A stretch of DNA of 23,139 nucleotides, from contig NZ_DASWYS010000211.1 of the NCBI RefSeq assembly GCF_036404855.1, forward strand, positions 1 to 23,139, read 5' to 3'. Position 1 is the stretch's first letter, and the number at the start of each line of letters is the position of its first letter. Position numbers and translations under genes: made by a program. Of this stretch, positions 14,970 to 23,000 are shown one piece after another. The notes beneath the pieces were generated by a model, which saw only the letters and a program-made list of their open reading frames with translations, ran no database searches and was not told where the DNA came from. Origin of the DNA: Pelomonas sp036404855. GTDB lineage: Bacteria > Pseudomonadota > Gammaproteobacteria > Burkholderiales > Burkholderiaceae_C.

Positions 14970-15667
14970 TGGCGCCCGACTTCATCGAGGTCTACGACCA
15001 GTCGCTGAGCCCCGAGGCCTGCCGTGCGCTGATCGCCCGCTTTCAGGCCAGCACGCGTGTGCAGCGCGGGGAGACGGGCAGCGGCGTGGATGTGTCGATG
15101 AAGGACAGCTGGGACATCGCGATCAGCCGACACCCGGAATGGGCCGACGCCTGCGAACAGCTCAACCACGCCGTCATCGCCGGCTTCAAGCAGTACCTGC
15201 GCCGCTACGCCCATCTGGCGCTGGCGCCGCTGAAACTGCAGATGCAAGCACCGGACGGCCACATGGTCCCGCTCGATGCCGATGCCGTCGCGGCGCTGGG
15301 CGACGCGCCGCTGATGGGGCTGGTCGCCAAGGTCTTCCGTCCTGGCGCGATCAACCTACAGCGCTACGCCGCCGACCAGGGCGGCTACCCGTACTGGCAC
15401 TGCGAGCAATACCCCAAGCTCGACCAGGGAGAGGCGCTGCACCGTGCGGTGCTGTGGACGATCTACCTGAACGACGGTTTCACCGAGGGTGAGACCGAGT
15501 TCCTCTACCAGGGCCGCAAGATCGTGCCCCGCGCAGGCTCACTGCTGATCGCGCCGGGCGGGTTCACGCACACCCACCGAGGCAATCGGCCCAGGGGCGG
15601 CGACAAATACATCGCGACGTCCTGGGTGCTGTACCAGCGCGCCGAGAACCTGTTTAAGCAGGGCTGA
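14966..15667 (+). CDS. 2-oxoglutarate/Fe(II)-dependent oxygenase family protein
   Basis: The 233-residue protein looks like a prolyl-4-hydroxylase-type 2OG-Fe(II) dioxygenase. The candidate iron ligands are His145 and Glu147 in YPYWHCEQYP and a distal His204 in GGFTHTHRGNRP. The following basic residues, including Lys214, could bind 2-oxoglutarate. The ligand set is H-x-E rather than the more common H-x-D. LNDGFTEGETEF is the usual strand pair between them. Such enzymes hydroxylate proteins or small molecules; the substrate is unknown. The start ATG 14966 overlaps the esterase stop; the adjacent ATG 14969 is also possible. The mnmA gene begins 24 bases downstream. Confidence 0.82.
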   Translation: MMAPDFIEVYDQSLSPEACRALIARFQASTRVQRGETGSGVDVSMKDSWDIAISRHPEWADACEQLNHAVIAGFKQYLRRYAHLALAPLKLQMQAPDGHMVPLDADAVAALGDAPLMGLVAKVFRPGAINLQRYAADQGGYPYWHCEQYPKLDQGEALHRAVLWTIYLNDGFTEGETEFLYQGRKIVPRAGSLLIAPGGFTHTHRGNRPRGGDKYIATSWVLYQRAENLFKQG

Positions 15668-15691
15668 AGCCTGTTTGGGACAATCGGAGCC

Positions 15692-16810
15692 ATGAGTTCC
15701 GCCGGAAAAAAGAATCGAGTCGTCGTCGGCCTGTCCGGCGGCGTGGACTCGGCCGTGACCGCCCACCTGCTGAAGGAACAGGGCCATGAGGTGATCGGCA
15801 TCTTCATGAAGAACTGGGAAGACGACGACGACGACGAGTACTGCTCGACGCGCCAGGACTTCCTGGATGCCGCGTCCGTGGCCGACGTGTTGGGCATCGA
15901 GATCGAGCATGTGAACTTCGCGGCCGAGTACAAGGACCGCGTCTTCGAGAGCTTCCTGCGCGAGTACCAGGCTGGCCGCACACCCAACCCCGACGTGCTG
16001 TGCAATGCCGAGATCAAGTTCAAGGCATTCCTGGACCACGCGATGCGCCTGGGCGCCGAGAAGATCGCCACCGGCCATTACGCCCGCGTGCGCGAGGTCG
16101 ACGGCGCGTTCCAACTGCTGAAAGGCCTGGACCCCCTGAAGGACCAGAGCTATTTCCTGCATCGGCTGACGCAGGAGCAGATGAGCAAGGCGATGTTTCC
16201 CGTGGGCCATCTGCCCAAGACCGAGGTGCGGCGTATCGCGGCCGAGATCGGACTGCCCAACGCGAAGAAGAAGGACTCGACCGGCATCTGCTTCATCGGC
16301 GAGCGGCCGTTCCGCGAGTTCCTGAACAAATACCTTTCGCACCAGCCCGGCCCCATCAAGGACGAGCGCGGCCGCAAGCTGGGCCAACACGTGGGCCTGA
16401 GCTTCTACACGCTGGGCCAGCGCCAGGGCCTCGGCATCGGCGGCGTGAAGGAAAAGGGCGCACCGCGCGGCGGTGGCGAGCACGAGCCCTGGTTCGTCGC
16501 CGCCAAGGACATTCCGAACAACACGCTGATCGTCGTGCAGGGCCACGACCATCCGCTGCTGTTGAGCCCTGCCCTCGTCGCCGACGACCTGAGCTGGATC
16601 GCCGGCCGCGCGCCGGCCGTCGGCGCCGCCGCGGCAAAGACGCGCTACCGCCAAGCGGACGCGCCCTGCAGCGTCGGCTTCGATGCGGCGGGTCACCTGA
16701 GCCTGCGCTTCACTGACCCGCAATGGGCCGTCACGCCAGGCCAGAGCGCCGTGGTCTACGACGGCGACGTCTGCCTGGGCGGCGGCGTCATCGCGGCGGC
16801 CCTCGCGTGA
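15692..16810 (+). CDS. mnmA: tRNA 2-thiouridine(34) synthase MnmA
   Basis: MnmA activates U34 of Lys, Glu and Gln tRNAs with ATP and inserts sulfur delivered by the Tus relay. The PP-loop SGGVDS is at residues 15-20. The catalytic cysteines are Cys104 (NPDVLCNAEIKF) and Cys200 (DSTGICFIGERPF), matching the E. coli pair at about 102 and 199. The adenylation segment KDQSYFLHRL and the C-terminal beta-barrel are present. The 372-residue size is normal. An acidic run (EDDDDDEY, 43-50) follows the first strand. GGAG lies just two bases before the ATG, so initiation may rely partly on read-through from the oxygenase gene; GACAAT at 15679-15684 could be a -10. A GC hairpin follows the gene. Confidence 0.97.
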   Translation: MSSAGKKNRVVVGLSGGVDSAVTAHLLKEQGHEVIGIFMKNWEDDDDDEYCSTRQDFLDAASVADVLGIEIEHVNFAAEYKDRVFESFLREYQAGRTPNPDVLCNAEIKFKAFLDHAMRLGAEKIATGHYARVREVDGAFQLLKGLDPLKDQSYFLHRLTQEQMSKAMFPVGHLPKTEVRRIAAEIGLPNAKKKDSTGICFIGERPFREFLNKYLSHQPGPIKDERGRKLGQHVGLSFYTLGQRQGLGIGGVKEKGAPRGGGEHEPWFVAAKDIPNNTLIVVQGHDHPLLLSPALVADDLSWIAGRAPAVGAAAAKTRYRQADAPCSVGFDAAGHLSLRFTDPQWAVTPGQSAVVYDGDVCLGGGVIAAALA

Positions 16811-16816
16811 CACGCC

Positions 16817-16852
16817 ACCCCGGCCCGCGCCTTGCGCGCCCCCCGGCGGGGT
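16817..16852. repeat. Intergenic GC hairpin after mnmA
   Basis: ACCCCG (16817-16822) and CGGGGT (16847-16852) are exact reverse complements, and the interior has a further CGCG...CGCG pairing. No T-run follows. The right arm contains GCCCCCCGGCG (16838-16848), identical to 8608-8618 in the other hairpin. It fills most of the 55-base gap before the kinase gene and may act at the mnmA 3' end. Confidence 0.45.
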
Positions 16853-16865
16853 CTGCAGGCCCGGC

Positions 16866-18077
16866 ATGACCAAGCTCGATCGGCTGCTGGCACGCCTGGC
16901 CGAGCCCGGCGTCGTGCTGCGCCTGGCAGCGCTGGTGTTCTGCGCGATGGAGCTGGTCAGCGCCGGCTCGGCCCTGCTGGGCGTACGCACCGAGCCCTAT
17001 GACGGTCTCGCCGCCTGGGTCTGGCGTCAGCTCGGCGGCAACGTCAGCGACCGCGGCCTGGTGCTCGTCTGCGTAGGACTGCTGCTGGCCTTCGTCGCGC
17101 TGATCTTCCGGCTCGCGCGCCAGGGGCAGACCGCCGTCCCGGTCAACCAGCGCCTGGCCGGGCTGCTGCTCGTGGACCTGCTGGCCTTCGGCGTGACGCC
17201 GGGCCTGCCCTTTCTCGTCACGGCGCTGGCCGCCGTCGTGCTGCCGGCACGCCTGGCCCTGGGCTTCGCCGCGGCCCAGGTGCTGTTGAACACTGGCATC
17301 TACGTCTATGCCTCCACGACCGCCTGGCTGGATCAGTTCGGCATGCTGAGCGCCATGCTGGCCCTGCACGGCCTGGCCTTCGGTCTCGGGCGCATGGCGG
17401 CCGCTGAGGCCGAGAAGCGCCGCTGGCTGCAGGCCGTGCTGGCCGAGCAGATGGCCGGCGAGCAGTTGCTGGCCGAGCAGATGCGCTACAACGAGCGCAT
17501 GCAGATCGCCCGCGAGCTGCACGACCTGATGGGCCATCACCTCACGGCGCTGAATCTGCAGCTGCAGCTCGGCGGCGCGCTGCTGGCACGCGAGGACCGC
17601 GGCGCTGCGGCCCAGGCCCTGGGCCGTGCCGAGGGTGTCGCCGCCCAGCTGCTGGCCGATGTGCGCGCGGCGGTGTCGCAGCAGCGCAGCTCGCAGCGAA
17701 TCGATCTTTCCGCCGCGCTACAGGCCCTGGCCGAGGGCATCGCGAGCACGCGCATCGAGCTGACACTGGACGAGGCCGCCCGCGACCTCGGCCCCCGCGC
17801 GGCGCATGCGCTGCTGCGCTGCGTGCAGGAAGGCGTGACCAACAGCGTGCGCCATGCCGGCGCGCGTCGCGTCCAGGTTGAACTCCGCGGTCGGGGGGAT
17901 GAGATCGCGATCAGCATCGACGATGATGGGCGGGGTGCGCCGAACTGGCACGAAGGCCGTGCCGGCAACGGCCTCTCGGGCATGGCCGAGCGCATGGCCG
18001 AACTGGGCGGGCAGATGCGCGTGACGCGCACCAGCCCGGGATTTCGAATCGAGCTGAGATGTCCGCGATGGGTGTGA
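16866..18077 (+). CDS. Membrane sensor histidine kinase, HisKA_3 (NarX/DesK/LiaS) class
   Basis: This 403-residue protein is an inner-membrane kinase that pairs with the next gene. The N-terminal part has about six hydrophobic segments (near 18-40, 63-83, 97-112, 116-135, 137-150 and 158-176) and almost no periplasmic domain. It therefore probably senses a membrane or intramembrane signal. The HisKA_3 H-box is ARELHDLMGHHLTALN with the phospho-acceptor His219. The ATPase domain shows the N-box QEGVTNSVRHAG (321-332), DDDGRGAP (352-359) and GNGLSGM (367-373). No cysteine or haem motif is seen in a sensor region. The ATG at 16866 has no strong ribosome site. It overlaps the regulator gene by 19 bases. 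Confidence 0.92.
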   Translation: MTKLDRLLARLAEPGVVLRLAALVFCAMELVSAGSALLGVRTEPYDGLAAWVWRQLGGNVSDRGLVLVCVGLLLAFVALIFRLARQGQTAVPVNQRLAGLLLVDLLAFGVTPGLPFLVTALAAVVLPARLALGFAAAQVLLNTGIYVYASTTAWLDQFGMLSAMLALHGLAFGLGRMAAAEAEKRRWLQAVLAEQMAGEQLLAEQMRYNERMQIARELHDLMGHHLTALNLQLQLGGALLAREDRGAAAQALGRAEGVAAQLLADVRAAVSQQRSSQRIDLSAALQALAEGIASTRIELTLDEAARDLGPRAAHALLRCVQEGVTNSVRHAGARRVQVELRGRGDEIAISIDDDGRGAPNWHEGRAGNGLSGMAERMAELGGQMRVTRTSPGFRIELRCPRWV

Positions 18078-18733
18078 TCAAGATCCTGCTGGTGGAGGAC
18101 CAGCAACTGGTGCGCGAAGGCCTCAAAGGCCTGCTCGCGCTGCACGACGAGCTGAAGGTCGTGGGCGAGGCCAGCGACGGCGCCGAGGCGCTGGAGTGGC
18201 TGGCCACCACGGCCGCCGACGAAGGGGGCGATGACATGCCTGACGTCATCCTCTCCGACATGCGCATGCCGCGCCTGGACGGCATCGGTCTGATCCGTGC
18301 GCTGGCCGCGCGGGCGCTGCGCCTGCCAGTCATCCTGCTGACCACGTTCGACGACACCGCTGCGTTCGACGAGGCCGTGCGAGCTGGCGCCCGCGGCTTC
18401 CTGCTCAAGGCCATCAGCCCCGAAACACTGGCCCAGGCGCTCCGAGATGTTCACGCTGGCGGCACGGCGCTTCGCCCCTCGCTAACGACGCGCATGGAGA
18501 CCCGCGGTGGTGAGCGCGCCTTCACGGCGGCCGACCATCCCGACCCGCTGAGCCCGAAGGAGCTGCAGGTGCTGCGACTGGTCGCCAGCGGCCGCAGCAA
18601 CACCGAGATTGCCGGCCTGCTGGGCAACAGCGAGGGCGTCATCAAGAACCACTGCTCGGCCATCTTCTCCAAGATGGGCGTCCGCGACCGCACGCAGGCA
18701 GTGCTCAGGGCGATCGATCTGGGCTGGATCTAG
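18059..18733 (+). CDS. NarL/FixJ-type response regulator
   Basis: This 224-residue protein is the likely phosphorylation partner of the upstream kinase. The receiver domain has the acidic pair Glu13-Asp14 (LLVEDQQLV), the phospho-acceptor Asp67 (VILSDMRMP), Thr95-Thr96 and Lys117. A C-terminal LuxR-type helix-turn-helix (about 153-220) begins LSPKELQVLRLVASGRSN and contains IKNHCSAIFSKMGVRDRTQA. Binding sites and targets cannot be deduced here. The start at 18059 overlaps the kinase by 19 bases; an in-frame ATG at 18068 is also possible. The last 29 bases overlap the convergent CAP gene. Confidence 0.95.
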   Translation: MSAMGVIKILLVEDQQLVREGLKGLLALHDELKVVGEASDGAEALEWLATTAADEGGDDMPDVILSDMRMPRLDGIGLIRALAARALRLPVILLTTFDDTAAFDEAVRAGARGFLLKAISPETLAQALRDVHAGGTALRPSLTTRMETRGGERAFTAADHPDPLSPKELQVLRLVASGRSNTEIAGLLGNSEGVIKNHCSAIFSKMGVRDRTQAVLRAIDLGWI

Positions 18734-19247
18734 GCCTGCCCGACGCGGGTGCGGCCAGGTGCAGCACCCAGTAGCGCTGGAATCGCCCCGGCCCGTTCAC
18801 GCAGGCCAGGCCGAACTCCTGGAAGTCGGCGAGCATCAGGTTCTCGCAATGGGCCGGGCTGGCCAGCCATTCGGCGATGACATCGCCCAGCGTCTCGGGG
18901 CCGCCGGCCAGGTTCTCGCCAGCCACGCGCATCACGTAGCCGGCCTCACGCAGCCGGGTGCGCAGCGAGCCGCTGGCAGCGCCCAGATGGTCGATGCGGT
19001 CTCGGGCCGCGAGGTCCAGCGCGTAGCGGCGAGCTGATTGCGCCAGCACCGGACTGGCCTTCAGGGCCGCCACGGAGGGCCAGACGCGTTCTCCGCAGGC
19101 TTGCGGCTGCGCGCGCAGCGCGTTCAGCGCGGCCAGCACCGACTCCGCGACCGGCTGGCAGCCCTCCTGGCCAGCGGCAGGCGTCAGACCAGCAAGACCG
19201 AGCGAGAGGGTCAGCAGGGTGTGCCTGACCAGACCTCGCTTACTCAC
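18705..19247 (-). CDS. Secreted CAP-domain (SCP/PR1-like) protein
   Basis: CAP (cysteine-rich secretory/PR-1) domains are extracellular alpha-beta-alpha sandwiches found in many bacterial exported proteins; their roles are often unknown. From the GTG at 19247 the product has 180 residues: a signal peptide (about 1-26, LTLSLGLAGLTPAAG), then the CAP domain with LNALRAQPQAC, IDHLGA, AGENLAGG (109-116), EWLASPAHCENLML (126-139) and RYWVLHLA. The frame stays open upstream to ATG codons at 19343 and 19346. That extension encodes no signal peptide and passes through the putative group II intron hairpin, so the GTG is preferred. No strong ribosome site decides it. The 3' end overlaps the response regulator by 29 bases, convergently. 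Confidence 0.8.
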   Translation of the reverse strand: MSKRGLVRHTLLTLSLGLAGLTPAAGQEGCQPVAESVLAALNALRAQPQACGERVWPSVAALKASPVLAQSARRYALDLAARDRIDHLGAASGSLRTRLREAGYVMRVAGENLAGGPETLGDVIAEWLASPAHCENLMLADFQEFGLACVNGPGRFQRYWVLHLAAPASGRPRSSPDRSP

Positions 19248-19284
19248 TGGCCCGGTGACCCGGTTCAGAGCGTGCGCCCCTTTC

Positions 19285-19317
19285 AAACCGTGCTCACGGA
19301 TTTCCCGCACACGGCTT
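19285..19317 (-). ncRNA. Group II intron domain V-like hairpin (intron relic)
   Basis: On the reverse strand this 33-base segment starts AAGCCGTG and ends CACGGTTT. These arms pair over 8 positions (one G-U) and contain the AGC triad characteristic of domain V. An upper stem GGC-type pairing (including G-U pairs) is separated by a two-base AG bulge on the 3' side and closes on a GAAA-containing loop. This is the domain V layout of bacterial group II introns, the catalytic RNA core. Translated, it gives VREIREHGLKG, similar to the MREIRTYGSEGG seen when domain V of such introns is translated. No reverse transcriptase or complete domain I is nearby, so it is a fragment. Two wobble pairs and the unusual bulge suggest decay. 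I have not run a covariance search. Confidence 0.6.
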
Positions 19318-19382
19318 GCCGGGAGTCTGTCGGTCCGCAGCATCACGCAGGCTCAACGACGCCGACCGTGACGGGGCTCTCA

Positions 19383-19401
19383 CCCGCTGGCACGCAGCGG
19401 G
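19383..19401 (-). other. Hairpin upstream of the domain V-like element
   Basis: CCCGCTG (19383-19389) and CAGCGGG (19395-19401) form a perfect 7-bp stem with a 5-base loop. On the reverse strand it is followed by TGAGAGCCCCGTC, which resembles a conserved piece of group II intron domain I. This would be the 5' side of the same relic. The rest of the 263-base gap between the CAP and lipoprotein genes shows no gene and no clear promoter. Confidence 0.35.
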
Positions 19402-19510
19402 CCAGGAACAGATCTCCTCCCGCGGGGGCATTTCGGTCCCGGGCGTCACGACACATCATGGCCCCATCCTAGTTGTTGCAAAGCACGCCTTCACGTCGCA
19501 CCATGGAGGC

Positions 19511-19909
19511 ATGAAACCGCAACGACTGCTCGCCCCCTTGCTCGCATTGAGCACCCTCGCCAGTTGCGCCCAGACGCCCCCTGCGCCACCGGCCGAGGCC
19601 GAGTCCGTGCGGCTGGGACGGGAGCTGCGCACCCTCATCGGCCCGGCGACCTGCAGCGACGACTCGCAATGTCGCACCATCGCAGTGGGCGCCAAGGCCT
19701 GCGGGGGACCGGCCGGCTATGCAGCCTGGTCGACGCAAGGCACCGACGCACAGCGCCTGGCCGAGCTGGCACGGCGCCAGGCCGAAGCACATCGACGCGA
19801 GATCGAGGCCAGCGGCATGGCGTCGAACTGCGCCATGGTCGTCGACCCGGGCGCCGCCTGCGTGGCGGCCCGCTGCGAACTGACGACCCGGCATGGCGGT
19901 GCCCGCTAG
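19511..19909 (+). CDS. Cysteine-rich lipoprotein of unknown function
   Basis: The product has 132 residues and a lipoprotein signal (MKPQRLLAP, lipobox LASC with lipid-anchored Cys19), so it should sit in an envelope membrane facing the periplasm. The mature part holds six further-spaced cysteines (ATCSDDSQC, KACGGPAGY, SNCAMV, GAACVAARC), enough for three disulfides. A conserved-looking core has the order C-x5-C, then ACGGP, then a helix rich in Ala/Arg/Glu, then a C-terminal pair of cysteines. I recall similar small secreted domains in other bacteria but no function. GGAGG (19505-19509) lies only one base before the ATG, and no other in-frame start exists. A stem-loop 43 bases downstream may end its transcript. 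Confidence 0.75.
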   Translation: MKPQRLLAPLLALSTLASCAQTPPAPPAEAESVRLGRELRTLIGPATCSDDSQCRTIAVGAKACGGPAGYAAWSTQGTDAQRLAELARRQAEAHRREIEASGMASNCAMVVDPGAACVAARCELTTRHGGAR

Positions 19910-19952
19910 CTCATGCCCGAAGGTCCCCGCTAGCAAGCACGCTTGAATAGAA

Positions 19953-19980
19953 AGGCCACATGCCTCGCGGCATGTGGCCT
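19953..19980 (-). terminator. Intrinsic terminator of the S8 protease gene
   Basis: AGGCCACATGCC (19953-19964) and GGCATGTGGCCT (19969-19980) form a perfect 12-bp stem with a TCGC loop. On the reverse strand it is followed by a T-rich tail (TTTCTATT), 35 bases beyond the protease stop. It suits termination of the protease message. On the forward strand no T-run follows, so it is a weaker stop for the lipoprotein gene. Confidence 0.8.
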
Positions 19981-20015
19981 CGAGCAGGGCCAGGCCCTGC
20001 AGCGGCTGGCGCGGC

Positions 20016-23000
20016 TTACTGGGCCACGCCTTCGTCCACCAGCTTGCTGGCCACCGGGATGGGCTCGTTCTGCACCGGCAGCGCGCCATCGGTGGAGACA
20101 CGCAGCACCGTGGTCGCCTGCACCTTGCCGGACGCGTCCAGCCAGTGCGTACCACCGACGGTGCGCTTGCCCGTGGCCAGACCCGACCAGGCCAGACCCA
20201 CCGTCGCCGTGCTGCCGGCATACACCGTGGATGGCACGACGGCGTTCAGGCCGCCCGCATCGCCCGGCATCACGATCCAGCTGGACAGCTTGTGCCTCAT
20301 CGGAGCGGGTCCACCGTAAGCCAGCACGCACGCACGGTAGGTGGCGGCGGCCGGCGCGATGAGCTGCACCGCTTCGTTCGAGCCATCATTGCCCGAGTAC
20401 GTGTACGTGGCGGCGTTCATGTTGACAACCACCAGATCGTTGTCATCCAAAGGACTGCCCACGTCGGCCTGACGCAGGGCCCAGCGCGCCACGATGGCAC
20501 CTGCCGGCACGGTGAAGTTGTACTTGGCGATCGAGGCGTAGTTGGTGCTGCTGTAGCAGCGGCTGGCCAAGGTCGCAGATGAGGTGGCCAGAGGCGTCAG
20601 CGACGCTTCCGGGCTCATCGTCACGTCCTTCAGGCCGCCCTTGGACGCCGTCATGCGGCCCGTGAAGCCGGTGCGCACGGTGAACAGCTTGGTGCCCGAC
20701 GTCTTGGTGTCGGTGAACTCGGCCGGCGCCGAAATCGCCTTGCCGGCACGGGCCTGGACCGGGGCGCGCACGCTGTGCACGCCATCGCTCCAGACCAGCT
20801 GGCCGAACTGCCAGACGCCTTCGGCCGCACCTGCTGCGGCGAGGGTGACGTTGAAGGACTTGGTTTCACCGGGCGCCAGGGTCAACGTGGACGGCGACAC
20901 CGTCATCGTGAAACCAGCCGGCGGCGTGGCCGCAGCGGCATAGGTTGCCGCCGACGTGCCCACATTGGTGACGCTGCGGGCGATGATGGTGGCGCCCGTC
21001 ACTGCGCCCACCGTGATGGACGGCAGGTTCAGGTTGTAGGTCTCGTCCAGCGTGCCGATGGTGGTGCAGTCGCTGGCCGGCGACACCGCAGCCCGGTTGA
21101 CCTTGCACTGGTACTTGACCCAGTCGTTCTTGCCGGCGTTGTAGACCAGGCCCGGGTCGTTGGCCTTCTGCGGATCGATGTGACCGGCACCCTGGGCCCA
21201 GGGCAGCAGGCCGTTCTGGGCGCCGGTCAGGCCGTCGTCCAGCGTCGAGAACGCGGAGGTCATCAGCGCCGACTTGATGGCGCCCGGACCCCAGGTCGGG
21301 TTGGCCTGCTTGAGCAGCAAGGCCACGCCGGCCACGTGCGGGCTGGCCATGGACGTGCCGTTCAGGGTGTCCCACGCCGGCGGCGGCACCAGGGTGCCTG
21401 CGGCCACCTGGTCGCGCTGGTTCTGGTCCAGCGCAGGCGTCATCTGAGCAATGATGTCCACGCCGGGGGCGGCGACGTCAGGCTTCAGCAGGTTGGCATC
21501 GCCGGCATTGGGGCCGCGCGACGAGAAGCTGGCCATGATGGGCGCCGGCTTGGTGCCCATCACCGCGATGCCGATGGAGCCCGTCGGGCTGGCCGTGCCA
21601 TTGACGTAGGCCTTGACGGACGCACCGCTGACGTTGTCGACCTGCAGGGTCGGCACCGGCTGGAAGTCGGCATCGATGGTCTGTCCGGCCGCCGAGTTGG
21701 CCAGGATCATGCCCAGGCCGCCCGCGTCCTTGACCGCCTGGCCCTTGTCCACCCGAGCGTTGGTGCCACGGGTGCAGACGACCAGCTTGCCGGCCACCTT
21801 GGCCGGGTCCAGCAGCACCTGGCCAGCAGGCGGTGCGGCGCTGAAGCACAGGCTGGCATTGCCACCGCCCACGCCAGCGTTCTCGGCCAGGATCATGGGC
21901 GTGTTGCCCAGACCGGTGGTCGTCGTGGAACCGCCGGTGAAGTTGGCGCCGTTGCCGAGCGTCGCACTGCCAGAGAACGCGCGGTCATGCGTAGAGGCAG
22001 CGACCGTCGTCAGCCAGGGGCTGATGTGAGCCACGGCCTGGCCGGGGCCGCTGTTGCCGGCCGACGCGGCGACGAAGACGCCGGCCAGGGCGGCGCGGTA
22101 GAACGCCTGCTCGACGGGGTCGTTGACCGAGGTCTGCGAGCCGCTGATCGAGTAGTTGATGACGTTGACGCCGTCGGCCACGGCCTGGTCAATGGCGGCG
22201 AGCGAGTCAGAAGGCCAGCAGCCGTTGGAGGTCCCGGTGCCGTCCGTGGCGGTCGGGTCGATCTTGGTCCAGCAGACCTTGTATGCGGCAACGCGGGCAC
22301 GCGGCGCCATGCCGGAGGCCTTGCCGATCACGGCGCCGTTGATGATCACGGGCACGTTGGAGTTGCCGGCAGCCGTCGAGGCCGTGTGGTCGCCATGGCC
22401 ACCATGGCCGGTCGCGCCACCCACGGAATCACGGCCAGACACGAAGTCGGTCCAGTGGAAGAGGTTGACGTTGTTGTTGGCCAGCCAGCCGGCACGATAG
22501 TGCTTGATGCCGACCAGCTTGTTGTTGCAGTGCGCGGCCGTGATGCCTTCGCCCGCGACGCAGCCGCCGGTGAAGGTGGCAGGCGGCGGACCGTAGACCT
22601 GCGTGTCGGCCGGGTTGTTGCTCGGCACGCCATTGCTGTCGACGCGGTCGAAGAATGCAGGGTTCTCGGGCCAGATGCCGCCGTCAATGACGCCGATGAC
22701 CATGCCCTCGCCCTTGAGCGCGGTGCCATTGACCGTCTTGGACCAGAGGCCACCCGGCTCGCTCAACTTGAGGAACTTGGACGTCGAGATGGTGTCGAGC
22801 TTGCGGACGTCGTCTTCCCAGATGCCGACCACCTGCGAGTTCGCGACCAGCGTGCGGGCCTCGGCCTCGGTCAGGCTGGCGGCGAAGCCGTTGAACACGG
22901 TGTTGTACGTCGCCAGCACCGGCGCATTGCCGATGAGGGAGATGACATTGCTCTGCTGCTGGCCCAGGTAGTTCACATAGGCCTGCACCGCAGCGCTGCC

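Noticed and set aside
15692..16810. Acidic run EDDDDDE in MnmA as a possible insertion
   Set aside because: The surrounding residues are conserved MnmA sequence and the protein has normal length, so this looks like ordinary lineage variation.
19503..19514. Three-codon ORF (ATG GAG GCA TGA) overlapping the lipoprotein start
   Set aside because: It has no ribosome site of its own and can arise by chance from GGAGGCATGA; unlike the rlmL case there is no well-spaced Shine-Dalgarno sequence.
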